NCBI GenBank assembly: GCA_905178155.1
Contig: CAJINV010000003.1
Span: 884,784-948,783, forward strand
Direction of reading: 5' to 3'
Length of the DNA: 64,000 bases
Source: Amoebophrya sp. A120
Taxonomy: Eukaryota; Sar; Dinophyceae; Syndiniales; Amoebophryaceae
The notes beneath the pieces are model-generated. The model was not told the DNA's origin. It saw only the letters and a list, made by a program, of their open reading frames with translations, and searched no databases. Below are positions 1 to 13,100 of this stretch, piece by piece; positions within the stretch are counted from its first letter, which is position 1; every line of letters starts with the position of its first letter. Position numbers and translations under genes: made by a program.

Positions 1-3000
1 CGATATTTTGAGCTAGATCGAAGAATCGATGAGGCATGCAGCATGCGATATTTTCTTCTTACAGCAAAAACGACTGCCAAACAGCATGAAAAAACTACCA
101 GAGTCGCTTTTGGTTGGGTTTTTCATTTTCCAAGAAAGCTCAGGCAGTTGATGGGAAACACGACCCTGAACAGTAGCACTTTGCTTCGTTTTTTGGACCT
201 CGTTTTGTACCGGAAATTGAGACTCTTCTTTTTGTTTTTGTAATTATCAAAACGTGCGCAGATATTGTTTATCTTTATACTATTTCGTCGAACATAAACC
301 TAATCGAATAAATCTCTAGATCACATTATCAGGCATTTTTTCGAAAAAAGATCTACTATCAACTTGCCCCGTGCAAGTTTGCTCGACTCAGGTTCCCGTG
401 TTTTCTTGGATTCCTCGTTTTGCTTTCACACGAACGAGGAAAAAAACTATCCTTGAGCCAACTATATAATAATGTACCGTACTACTACTCGTAGAAGTAG
501 TGCTCATTCTCTGGAAGTAGTCGACGCACCCGAATGGGAAAAGTAGTCGACGAATGGGGAAATGGAAATCAAATCGATGAACCTCTAAATAATATTGGGG
601 GAACATCAATCAGGCCAGGACACGTATGTACAAATACATCCAATGCTCGGCGTTGCGCAATGCCAATCAATGGCTTACTTCTTTCCACATCCGCGGTGGA
701 GGTTGTATCCATCAAAAGTCTACGCATGGACATCAAACTCAAAGTCTTGTTTGTTCGCGGCTACGACGGCTCCGGCTGTTCGCACCGTGATCACCAAGAG
801 AACGTTAATCTATTTTTACTTGTATTACATACGTACCACAACCACAAGTCACTCCCGAAAAATAAGAACGCGACTCCAACTTCCCCTATTGCTCTTGAAG
901 TCCGCAACATCAAACTTTATGCTGTGTATATTATTGAACTTTCTGTTTCTCCCGGGAAGTTCTACAGTTTTAAGTACTTGCACGAACGCAAGAAAAAGAA
1001 TATAGTCCTGAGCTCCCACGTCCACGATCTCCACCCAATGTATGCCTCGCCATTTTACCACTTTTCGCATTCCTCAGCACAGCTGCCTCCGTGGGACTGG
1101 GAGCATAAATTGCAACTCGTATACAATTCTTGCCTTGTGTTCCGCTTCAGCTGCAGCTGAACACAGAAGATCACGAGCTGCAGGAGCAAAAATTCCTGTG
1201 TAAATTGATTTCTGCGTTGTCGCTCACTTTGGCACTGCGCTTGCTTACGCTGGTAAGTCTGGCAGTCAAACAGAAGCGCACACGCAGCAGAAGCCGTCCC
1301 GGCTCTTACAAGGAGCGGGTGCTCCCGTTCCTTCGGACAGGCACTACCGATACTATTCCTTAGTGGTGAGGTTAGGTTTCATCTAGTAGCTTCTAGCCAG
1401 GTTGCCGGCGATCCAGAACCATAGGAAGATAGCGATCTGCCACCCACCAATCGCGAACAACGTGAACAAGATCTCTTGATCTTGAATTCAGTTTGTTTGA
1501 GCGGTTACATCCGCAGCAGAAAAGCTACTGAGCAAGTTTCTGCAGTTGTAACGGAAGCGCTAGCGCAAGCTAGCTATAGGTAGCTAGCACAAAGAAGTCT
1601 TTCCAGTTGATATAGAAGAAGATGTACAAGCACAGCTGCAGGAGAGAGCCGTGCCGCAAGAACTTAATACTGATGCCGAAACTAGTTTGTAGTCTCTTCT
1701 GCTCGAGAAAAATTTACATGATCATTGCCACAGACGGCAGTAGACGCCCACACAATAAAGCTGCGTATCCCACTGACTGCATGTCCCAGTCGTCAGTGAC
1801 AAGGAGATACATGCCCACTGCCGGCGCTTCAATGCCTGTTATTTTTCCTTGAGCAGGTAGAGTCTCTGATAATCGTCCGCAGAATCATTGAAGTCAACAG
1901 ATTCTCATCTTAATGTTTTATGATAATTTCTGGCACTTTCTTACTTATTCTTATCTCTGTAAACAAGTGTAAGATGTAGTTATGAATTTCAAAATACCGA
2001 GAACAAAGCAATGAGCATTCGTCTTCGGGTTCGGTGTGGCAGGTTGCATAACCATACCGCTCCTGTGAGGAAGTTCATAAAGTACTAGTAACTTCTGCTG
2101 TCAGAAAAAACTCGAAAGGTACGAAAATGTACGTAAATCTAAACGTGACGAGAATACAAAAGGTGCTTTCTTGAGCACGAAAACGGCGGCGAAAAAAAGC
2201 GATAGCGATCTGATACGAACCACCTACTCGACGTGAAATGAAGAAAAATAAAGATCGCTCGTAAAGTGCGCCTTTATTGGGACGAACATCGTAGGTAGAA
2301 GATTGAGATCGCGAACATCAAATAAAGACAGCGATGCAAAAGTCAACAAAAATGAAAACGAGACTCAACATATCGAAAGATATGATTGATGCGACCGCGA
2401 GCACAACCGGTGGAGGTGTAGTGTTGCTCTGGCACCTAGCCCAATCTACTCACTAGGGAGGGTTAGGTGTCGAGTTACATTTTCCGCTGGTGAGCATTCA
2501 TTTTGTTGGAAAAACCAAAAGCGACTTTTGCTACAATTTCAATTTGAAATATACGCGAATCAACATCGACAGAAAAAAAATGAAAAAATATATGGGTACT
2601 CCAATGCAAGGAGCACTTTCGTGCTACAGTTGCACTTCCTCGGAATCTTCTGTACATTTGCAGCACCCGGAGGCCGCCTCCTTGCTTGTTGAGCGCCGCG
2701 TTTCAATGCAGTTGCCTCTAGCATCGTCGTCATTCAGAATAATCTCGGTCTCTCACAAATACGATTTCTAATGATACTTCGGCGTCGTGGCTCCGTCAAC
2801 AAATCGGTTCTCGTCCACCTTTCTGTTGGTGCAGCCTCGTTCTGAAACTAGTCTGCAAGACGTTGAAAACAGCGTAGAGGATGAAGAGACCTGTTATGTT
2901 GACGCTGTCGTGCAACTGAAACAACAAGAAAAGCTTTTTCCCTGCTTCATCGGTAAAATCGTGCTACTACTCTGTAAAATCGGCTGTCCTTTTCGTGCGT

Positions 3001-4398
3001 CAGAATAGAAAGTGTATCGTGTTTTTTATGCTCTACTACACATCAACTGGTGGAATGTTTCTGGATAAAATGCTTCCATCTCGGTCTCGTTGTCCCGCCC
3101 CTCGCATTTTTATTTGGTGCGTCATAAATAGAAGAGGACGCTGTCTTCTGTTGAACCACGTGTATGTCTTGTACATGCAAGAACAGACCACTTGGTCAAG
3201 CCTACACTTTGTACAACATAAGTATGCAGCTGCAGGTTCGGGGAGATGCTCATGAACTGGCTTTGTGTTTGATGCACCGTTCTGTTTTAACAGATGATTG
3301 AAGTCCAGTTTATTTCAACGGACAGAGGACGAAGGTAAAAAATCGGTGCAGTTGAGTATGTTTTTTGTGCCTCGACCACTACATGAACATGCATCAAAAA
3401 TGCTAGTACGCAAATGAAGACCACACTGATGGTCCATGTCGAACCAAAGATGTTTTTTCGTCACCGCTCAACAAGTTTCAAGTTCAAGCTTGCCAACCAA
3501 TCATGATATAACCAGCCCATTCTTAAAACACTCGTTTTTTGATCGTGACCCCTTATTTCTACCCCCTGTTCATCTTTGCTTTCATTTTTTCCCCAAGGTG
3601 GACAACAAGAACTTCTCGTCCTCATGATGTAGCTGTCTGTAGATCGTTCTTTCACAATTTTATTGGTGTCCAATATGAAGGCAGAGAGTTCTGCATCATG
3701 TGTACTAGTCGAGCTCCGCCAGACCCAGACGGCTTTTCACCCACCACACTAAGTATTAAAACCCCAATCGCTTCGCGGTCTTCTCTGCTCATCTGTCCTC
3801 TTACGAACGTACAACTTAAGTCAAGAATTTTAGGAATATTATCTCAGTCGCGAAGACGGAAAGACTCGTGAAAAAAGTATGATGTTGCAGCTGCATCAGC
3901 GTCAAGCGATGTTGGGATAGTACTACTCAAGAGCGTGATAGAGCAGACGAACGGCGCAAGAACGGCAACGGCAACTGGCGGAAGTAGTGCACGACATCAT
4001 GATACACAGAGGACACTCTGCCAAGAAGACGAAGCAGAGTACTACGTAGGATCAGGAGAGCTGCGGAATTTTGATGACTCTTGCAAAGCCTCAGCAGAGA
4101 GGCATGATAGCGTCGCGGCCATCGACGGTTTGTTGAAGCTGCTCCCCGGCGAATTGATTGAGCGAAAGCAGAACCGCTTTTGCCCTTTTGGTTCTCCTCC
4201 CTTGTCAACCAACTAGGATTCTGATTCTATGCGACGACAAAGACGTCAGACGAGCCGAACAACAACAACTTCTGGTGTGCTGTCCACCTTCAAAAGAGAA
4301 AACGAGCAAGCAACTACGACTAGGACGACTACGACCAGAAGTACAACTAAAACTATAGCGACAGGTCTTTATACAACTTGCAACCCGCCGGCAACATC
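1..4398. other. Intergenic/upstream region, no supportable gene
   Basis: About 4.4 kb of AT-richer sequence with only short open frames that show no family resemblance and no consistent codon pattern. A frame at 3935-4216 ends in a helix-like stretch (DSVAAIDGLLKLLPGELIER) and could be a 5' exon of the following HEAT-type gene, but no phase-compatible junction was established. No RNA gene or repeat was recognised. Confidence 0.5.
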
Positions 4399-7300
4399 AT
4401 GACTGTGTTCGAGGAAATGGTAAAGTACCATGCGGCCTGCATCCAGGAGCTACCGCCCTCGGATCAGCGTGCGAAGTTTCAGCTCCAGGAGGACAAGTTG
4501 CTAACGCCTGCGTGGACCAACTTAATCGATGTTGTATTGCAGGGGATACCACTCGATCAAGCGGCCACGACCGGTACAACAGGTGGAAGCAACAGCAACA
4601 CTACTTCCATGGCCGTCGCAGCAAACGCTGCTGTTGTAGATATCACAGGTGCGTTCCCCACGACAACTATGAACGCCGGGAGCAGTAAAACAGCTACGAG
4701 CAACACAGGGCCCGACATAAGCAACTTCAGCCTTAGCAACGCCTCTCAACTGAATCCCCCTCTGGACGGGCGACAGACCAAATTTGTGATCGAATCCCTG
4801 CTGCACATGACAAAAAACCCTAATTCAAAGTCCTACCAGTACTTGCTGAATTCTCGTAAGGAGAAGGTAATCAAGATCTGCGAAAAGGTGATCACTTCGT
4901 TTCTGCCGATTCTGGGCCTGCCTGGCCTGGGGGAGGAAACCAACAGACTCGTGCTTTTGTCGATGGAACTGTTAGCCAGATTCGACACCGCGGCGTTGGA
5001 AAAAATTATGCTTGCGAGCTGTATTTATTCCACTTGCTTCTGTAGTTTTTTACTCCTATTTTCACGGAACAACATGCGTAACTGTATCGATTCGACTTTG
5101 ATAGAAAATTGTGTACTTAGTATAATCTTACTTTGACTTCATTTACGAATAGCAACGGCAGAAGAATATGTGAATGTTGACGACAAGAAAGGATTCTTGC
5201 ATGAGCAACATTTCGTTGACTGTACTAAAAATTCTCGAAGTTCTTGTCGCGCATTATTAAGTAAACCTTGGGACGAACCACAGGCACTGCCGCGAGCGCA
5301 CTCCGCAACCAACCGGAGACGAACCACGCCGCAACAACCAACATGAGTCCTCACAACATATCATTGAACCGTAGCCACATTTTGTGCGTGACCCTGTCTA
5401 TGGAGGCGGTTCACGCCGTGCTGAAGCGGCTGCACCCCTCGCAAGCGCCTCCACCCTGGAAAACGCGGCTCAGTTTCGCCAAAACGGCCGCAGAACTGGT
5501 ACAGCATAGCGCATCCCCCTTCGCCTACAGCAGCTCGACGGGCGGCGGCGCAGACCACGGTGGTATCCAGCAGCAGGACGAGTTCGTGCTCAAAGTCGCC
5601 TGCGTCACCCTCATAGGAACGCTGATGCAGTGCTCGAAGCTGTTCGTCGACGCGGATTTGCCCACGGCCGCACAGTTCGTCCCCGTGCTCATTCACCAAA
5701 TCAAGCACACCGACTCCAGGAAAGTTTTCATCGAGGCGGCCTGGGCGCTGTATTGATTTTTTAGCTTATAAATTTTTATTTTATTCTTTCAAACGGTGCC
5801 TGCTTAACGATGAACCTGAGATTTTGAGTTTTTGTGTCTATGCCAACATCTCCTTTTCGATAATACTGCCAGTACTTTTTGCCTGCAAATCGAATTCTCG
5901 TGTGGTTGCAGGTGAAGATCTCCTGCTGAAGTGCAGTATCTATGTCCGGCCTTCTCGTATTGTAATCGAAAAATATCGCAATATCAGGTCAAAGCTGACC
6001 TGCGGGAATCGGTTCGCCTGTGAGCACATGAGCACAAGTTTTTTGCTGGAAGCTCTGCAGTCATGTGCGGAGCAACAGAAGCCGGCGATTCGCCCCTTCA
6101 CCGTGCTGATTCGTCGTATCGCGGGTCTCGCTGGGATAGCGGAACTGCTGGAGCGCTTCCTGCAGATGATTGAGCAGAAGAGACTGCAGCAGACAGGGGA
6201 CCCAGCAGGAGCATCCCAGAACATCAACAATGCAGCAGCTGCTCCCGGGAGCAGTGCACTGTATCGGGAATTGGTGATGCACCTGTGCTGGGTGATCTCG
6301 GAAGACACCGAGGACGAGGAACTGTCCGCCGTGAAGGGTGCGAACGACGAGCCGACGCTGCGAAGATTATTGCAGGCGCTGGCGTCGGTGATTCAGGAGC
6401 ACACCAACCCGGCTCGGTTTTCCGAGATGGTTGTCGAGGCCGGCGTCAAAGCCATCGCGAGACTGTATGGGAGTGTCAGGATCGAAATCGACAAAGTCGA
6501 AATCGAAAAATTTGTAATGCATAAAATGTAGGGCACGCAAGGCCTGTGTTGGGGAGCAGGCAAATCAGACCGATTGCAAGCCTGTTTAGGGGAAGACGAT
6601 GCGCTGCCAGAGTAGCATGACAGGAGCAGTCCTCTTTGCCCAAACAGCATGACAAGCTGGATTTTGTTGCTCCCGAAATTTGTCATGCGCCAGCTCGAAA
6701 CTGGTGCTCCAACTGCTAGCGATTTTATGCATCACAAATTATTAATTTAGATTTCGTTGATTTCGATTCTGGCAGTTCCATAGTCTGGGGGAACTGCGTA
6801 TGGAGCCGCGCATCCTCCAGTTTCTGCGGGACGGGTTGAACACGAATTCCGCCAACATTCGCACGGCCACCCTGGAGGCGCTGTGCAACCTACTGCTGAA
6901 ACAGCACCACCTGCTCTTCGTCCGCCAGGCGCCCCACGCCGCGGGGGACGCCACCGCCGCGCTGGAGGACATCCTGGCTCTCGTGAACAGCAATCTGGAC
7001 GACAACACGCGCGCGACCAGTAAGGATGAACTCGGGTACTCGCTGCGCCTGCGCATCATTCTCGCCCCGCTCCGGGTGCGGATGGACAGTATCAGGACCA
7101 ACACCTCCTTTGACGAACAGCAGTCGCGCTACTACCGCGAGGCCTTCCGACGCGCAACCGACGCGATACTGCTGATGAGCACGACGGGTTCAAATGGTGG
7201 CCCGCAATGCGCTCATCATCTCCGCAGTTCAACATCATCAAATCGAAACAGTGGAACAACATCAACTTCGCAACCGCAAAAGACGTACTCCTCTGATGTA

Positions 7301-9087
7301 AACATAGAGGACGCCGCGTTGCTGCAGCAACTGCTGAGTTTTGGGTCCGACCCCAGTGCGTCGAGCCCGAACGTCGCGACGCTTTTTAAGGATAGATTTC
7401 CGGTGCTCTGCGTGTGCTTCGGCGAGCTGCTGAATGACGAGATGTTTCCCAAGGAGGACGTACCTCAGGACGCGTTCGACCGCCTCTGTCTGGTCTTCTG
7501 CCGGTGTTTGCAGCAGTGCCTGCCCCCCAGTGCCTTTTCTGGTGCGATGAATGCGAACAACCAAAACAGCTTCCTGGATCCGATGCAGATGAATTCCGAT
7601 CTGGACCAATTCCACTTGCGCAAGTCCGTGTCGAGTGTTTCCTCCTCCACGTACGAGCACATGATCCAACAGAACACGGCCGTGGCGCTCCAGCCGTATT
7701 GCGTGACCGCGATCGAGATTCTCGCGCAGGCACTGCAGCTCTGCTCGCCGAAATTTCCCGTGGCGGAGGTCGCCATGCCCATTTTCGTGGAGACGCTGCG
7801 GCACATCCGCATCGATAAGCACGAGTTCATCTCGCAGGTGTGCGGTGCCTTCAACAGCTTGATCGCAAACTCCAGGAAAACCAACCTCCACCGCCTCTCC
7901 AGCATCAGCACCGCGGGTAGTTCCAGTGATGACCTGACCAACGTGCTGCAGCAAAACAACGTCAGCCAGGCGGCGTCGATAGAGAAGCGGTTACAGGAGC
8001 TGGGTTTAGACCGTATCCTGCAGGATTGGATCAAGTGCTACCCAGAGAACCGCAACCTGCAACGCGAAGCCTTTCTCACGCTGGGCCTCACGATGCAGTC
8101 GGCGAAGCCGATTTTGCAGCTGATGCAGTCGCAGTCTTTCGCCTTTCACACCATCGTGGGAGCGGTAATCGCGTTGACCGACTTGGTGCGCTTGGGCTAC
8201 GCCTACCCCGAAGACGAGGCATCACTCGCGCTCACTTTGGTACAATTTGATGTCTACTTTGTTCACATTTTCGTGTATTGATGTCGTGGTGATTTTTTAG
8301 ATCGTGTTCGTGATTGTCTGTCCACGCTCCTCTGAAAATAGACCTGCATGCGGGCAGCATTTCAGATTTAAGCTCATGTCTCTTCGTGCTGTTGTACTTC
8401 ATCATGTGTCCGTGTGCTATACGTGGTAAAAAAAATCCATTTACATGTTTTTGACAGATCCAAGTGTCGATGCAGACTTTTAGCAACTCGCGTTCGAAGG
8501 AGGACGGCACGCTGGAGGCGCAGGCCGAGGTATGCGTGGGGTTGCTGGCGTCGCGCACCCAGAGACAGAACTTTTCCTTTCCAAAAGATAGCCCGCACTA
8601 CGTGGATCCAAAGGCGAGCGCCACGTCCTCTCTGAGTTCGACGACGATGACGAGCAATAACTCCTCGAATAGTAACCCGCAGAGCGCCTTTTCGTACAGT
8701 CAGGGACCCAATAGCGCGCCGACCTCGCCACACCAGCACGGCTTTGGTGCGCCACAGATTTCCATTTCCTCCCCCACCGGTGGGTTTAACACGAATCCTA
8801 TGTACGGCGGCGACCAGCCGCAGCTTTCGCCGTTCAACAAGCCCATGACCAGTGCTGGGTCGTTCTTCGGCGCAGGGATTCCTAATCCCGCGAGCGGAGG
8901 GCAACAACACTCGCCGCACTTTCAACCCACTTCCATGACCAGTGCCACTTTCTCGCCAACGGCGGCGCCGCAGCCGGGCTCCTCACCGTTCTTCGGTGCT
9001 AGCAGTGGGGGGATGCCCTTCGGCTCACCGACCGGGGGACCGCCACTGCCGCAAATGGGAACCGCAACACTTTTCTCTCTTTCGTGA
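4399..9087 (+). CDS. HEAT/armadillo-like repeat protein, five exons
   Basis: Not assigned to a named family. Proposed exons are 4399-5020, 5284-5749, 5937-6460, 6783-8239 and 8458-9087, joining in frame to about 1232 residues. Junctions 1, 2 and 4 are GT-AG and phase-matched; junction 3 is an introner (6466-6782). Translation shows amphipathic helical repeats; the segment ending FIEAAWAL resembles armadillo repeats. From about residue 1024 there is a Ser/Pro/Gly/Asn-rich tail with repeated FGA/SPF motifs that looks disordered. ATG 4399 is chosen because the longer frame opens with TTG. Helical solenoids of this kind act as protein scaffolds or adaptors; here that is inference. The second junction (acceptor at 5936) is the least certain, and an upstream exon cannot be excluded. 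Confidence 0.7.
6466..6782 (+). mobile_element. Introner-like element 1 (singleton family)
   Basis: 317-bp element inside the HEAT-protein coding region. Left end TATGGGAGTGTCAGGATCGA matches the reverse complement of the right end (TATGGAACTGCCAGAATCGA). The flanking 5-mers are gactg and gtctg (4 of 5 identical). Removing the element plus one 5-mer joins AIA-S-LGELRMEP in frame. It contains internal TTGTAATGC, TTGTCATGC and GCATCACAA motifs. No GT-AG register is available. Confidence 0.85.
8240..8457 (+). other. Conventional GT-AG intron of the HEAT-like gene
   Basis: Phase-0 intron with donor GTACAATT and acceptor TTTTTGACAG; exon frames on both sides agree. It is a good contrast to the introner in the same gene. 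Confidence 0.8.
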
Positions 9088-10114
9088 ATGCAGATGCACG
9101 GAAGGAGTGCACGACGTGTATGATAGGAGATTGATACAGATAGGGATTATATCTTCGTAGAACAGAACAGGGTGGTCACATGAAGGTAGAAATGTGAACT
9201 TCTGCGCGAAATGAACCAGGCGAATAAGTGCAGCTGCCAGCTGCAAGGAGGAGATTTTTTAAACTTACAATTAGGGTCTACAACAGTTTCTGTTTCGCAA
9301 TCATCACGACCTTTGGTGCGAGGTCTCGCCGAGCTTTCCGCACCGGAAATAACGAGCCCGCGTGCTGCCTGCTTCGCTATCAAGTGAAGCACAGGGGTAG
9401 GTGTTCGACTTGGAGTTGATATTGAACTTGATCGAGATCGCCGCCGCGAAACTTTGCTGCACAGTTGTATTTTTGCTATTCATCACAAAAACATTGAAAT
9501 TGATCTGAGAAGTGAATAATCCAAAAATCCGTCTGAAGATCTACCCACGAGGACATCGTGAAGTAGAGAAAGAGATCATAGCTGTGGAATTTTGCCTCGG
9601 TCAAAGTCCATCACTTCTTCACGACGATCACCTTTTGCACCTTCGTGATTTTTCAGAAACTGATCTTGATCTGATGCTGATTGTTCCAAGAAATCCAAGC
9701 CACATCAAACAGAGCTTCAGTAAGTGCAGGGACGATCCTTTCCGATAAAAGATAAGTTGTCGAAGCAAGCCTGTTTGTCGAAGCGAGCCTGTTTATGGCG
9801 ATGACGAAGACGATCCGATAAATTTTTGATGGCTGCAATAAAGACAGTAACCACGACATAATCCTGCTATATTTGTTGTCTTGTGGTGTATCAGGCTTGA
9901 TCGGAGCATCAAGCTCGTGTCTTCTAAGTACTCTGCCATGATGATCAAACTGCAGGAACAACAGGACGCCCCCTTGTGTAGCCACCAAAACAATTTTTTT
10001 TGAAAGGTAAATTCCAATGAATTTGAAGTTTGGTTTTGAAGAAGTTGCGGCCCCTTACTTCTCCTAAGTCTTCAAAGCAGCCATTGCAAATAAAAAGCAT
10101 ACTGATACTTGACT
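9088..10114. other. Intergenic region, no gene seen
   Basis: About 1 kb between two + strand genes. The only pattern is a short direct repeat near 9758-9792 (GTCGAAGC followed by GAGCCTGTTT/AAGCCTGTTT, twice). No coding pattern is supportable on either strand. Confidence 0.6.
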
Positions 10115-13100
10115 ATGTCGACCGCGGAAGAGACTGTTCTGACGTTGGTCCGTGCTTTGGCGGACGGCAAGTGCACGGGTGAGCAGCAGAAGCAGGCCGA
10201 GCGAAGTTTCAACGAGCTTCGGGATGGCAAGCCAGAAGACTGCTTATCTGGTCTCCTGACCATTATGGACCGGGTGTGCGAAGGGTCCGCAACAGCAGCT
10301 TTGTCCAAAGAAGACACGGCCATCGCGTCGTCCGCTCTGGTGTTGTTGAAGAACACCATCCCCAAGGTCTGGTCTGCCCCGACCGTGGCTCCGCAGCAGG
10401 CACAGTTGTGTGAACGTTTGACGACGTGCTTCTTGAAGGATACCTGCCCCGCGACGATTCGCAAGAGCGTGGGACACGTGATTGAAAACATTCTGGTGTC
10501 GAAGGACTGCGGGGGGGACGTCAGGGACCTGTTAAGAAAAGGTATACTTAGTTCTAGTACTTCGGGCTTTGTCAACACTACTGGGTTTGGAGAAAACCTT
10601 CGTTTTGTTGACGTTGACCCGCTTAGACTTACATCTTGATGAATTTCAATTTTTGTTCTGTTTTCAACGGAAGTACTCGTATTTCTATTTTCACAGAATA
10701 AATTTCCATTGCAAATTTATTTGCAAAAATCACGATCAGAACTGGTTCCGACCCTGGGCCGTGCTTTGGACCAGAATATCGCCGCCCACCTTGGTCCGGT
10801 ATTGCAGTTCCTCGTGGACGGTATGCAGGGCTTGGTCTTTTTCGAGCAGGTCTGCATGCCACATCAGGCGAAAATGGAGCAGCTTCTTCTGACGGACCCC
10901 AGCCAGCACAACGTTCCCCTGGGCGGCGAGCTCCGCGCACTCCTGTTCCTGCGCATTGTCGAGTGGACCGCGGCGGAAAAAATTCCGCACGAGCTGGTGA
11001 AGAAATTCGTGCCCGCCGGAGTGTTACAAGTTCTAATCAACTCCGATAATACGACAAAGCAGAAGGAAATCCTGCAGGCAATGGTGGAGGCCGCCGGGAA
11101 GAACATCTTCTCCGCCCAAGTCGACGCGAATTTGCTCCACGCCGGGATCCAGGCGTGCAACCAGGTCGCGCAGAAAAACGAGGAGGAGCTTTTAGCCACA
11201 GCCATCGAGACCATTCTCGCACTTTTGGAAGCGGAGGAGATCGAACACCTGGGCAAAACCGATTTGCTGCAGCAGGTCCTCTCGCTGGTGTTCAACATGT
11301 GCCTCAGGATCGACGTGGACAACTACGATTCCTGGATTGAGGAGAGCAACGACGAGGACGACACGGAAGAGGAGGTTGGCGTGGGCCTGGACGCGCTGGA
11401 CCGCCTGATGCGGAAAACCCAGCTGGACGACGAGTCGGACCCGGCGCTGTTGCAGCCCTTTTTCGCCAAAATGCAAAGTGAATTGCAGGCCAACAACTGG
11501 GCCCACAACGTGTCGCGTTTGTTGATGCTCCAGTACGTTTTGGCGTACGTGCAAACGCCCGAGCATTTGGAGCAGGTGACCAAAGCGGCGCTGGACACCG
11601 TGGTCAACATGGGCAGCAACGCCCGCGAGCGGTTCGCCGCCTGGCTGCTGCTCGGCGAGTTTTGCCAGAGCAAGCGCGAGTTCTCTCTCCGCGATGAGCA
11701 GACAAGGCAAGCCTGGATTGAGGCTTTGACCAACGCAATTGAGAACGAAAAGTGCACCCGGGTATTGGCAAAAGCCCTCGACTGCTTCCTCTACTACGTG
11801 GCCGACGACAGCTCGCTGGAGCTCGAGGACATCGAGGCCTTTGCGCCAAGGCTGCTGAAAAACTTCCTGAAGATTGTGGAGGAAGCCGACCAGGTGTTCG
11901 ACACACGGGATAAGGGAGGCTGCTCCAGCACGACCGCTTGGAACAGCAACAACGCTCCCGGCACCCCTTCGACGGCGGATGGCCAGAGTCCGGCGCACAG
12001 TGTACTAGGCAACACGAGTAAGTCGCACGACGTGACGAACCTGTCCGCGAGGATGAAGCTGGTCCTGAATCTCCAAGTGACCGCACTTGGCTGCATAACC
12101 GGCGTCGCGGAAACGATGCAAGAGGAGGGCGTGCGCAGTTTCTACAGCGATCTGATGCCACTACTGTTCAAGGTGATGGAGAAGAACGGCAGCAGCGCGG
12201 ACTCCCGGGAGTTATTGGGCGCCGCGATCGAGTGCGCGAGCACGCTGGGCAGCTACAGCACGCCCGAGCAGTTCGCGGGCGACGCGAAACAGATCTGCAG
12301 CGCGATGTGCAACGTGTTGCGCACGGCCACCATGGCCGACGACCCCGTCAAGGACTACGCGTTCGCGGCCGCGGACAAACTCGTGTCCGTGATGAAGCAG
12401 GACTTTGTGCCCTTCCTCCCTAGCTTCCTCCCGGAGGTGTACGCCCGACTGAAGAAGGAGGGGTTTGACGCGACCGATAAATCCGCTTTGGAGAACCTCT
12501 CCCACGACGACATCTCCGCCCAGCAGATGGAGATTTCCATGACAGTTCGGCTCGACCCGAAGACCGGGGAGCAGAAGCTGCTCTGCATCAAGACGGCCTA
12601 CATTGACGACCTGCACAACGCGCTCAGCGTGCTGCAGAAGTTCTTGGAGCATTTACAGGGAGATTTCATCCCTTACGTGGAGCAGTGCGTGCAGGAAATC
12701 ACCCCGTTGTTAGATTTCGAGTACGACGACGCCGTCCGCGCCAGCGCGTACGACGTCTACGCCGAAGTGGTCAAGCTGTGCACCAAGGCCGACAAGAAGC
12801 CCGCCGCGCAGTCGCTGGTGACCCAGTTTGCGACCCACGTGCTCGCGGCCTGGAAAAAAACCGACGAAACGGAAGCCATGGACCCGTCCGCAACGCGGAC
12901 CCAGGCGGACGGCCTGGAGAACGTACTGAAAGCGGCCGGCCCGGGCGTACTGAGTGTCACGCAAGTCAACGAAATCGCGAAGGCCTGCATCTCGCAGCTC
13001 AAGTCCACGCTGTCGCGCGAACACAAAGACCAGGACGAGGAAGACCTGGATATGGAGGGAGACTTGCAGGTAAAGTTGTGTTTTCATGCGGACTTCGAGT

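Noticed and set aside
534-1160. 208-codon open frame on + near the window start
   Set aside because: No domain, overlapping equal-quality frames on the same and opposite strand, AT-rich codons unlike the confident genes.
3935-4216. Possible upstream exon of the HEAT-like gene
   Set aside because: The end looks helical and coding-like, but no phase-matched GT-AG or introner junction to 4399 could be found.
7262-7954. Long minus-strand frame opposite the HEAT-like gene
   Set aside because: Antisense shadow of a real exon; similar shadows oppose the importin (11192-11998), CRAL-TRIO B (28991-30181) and XRN (45327-45893) exons.
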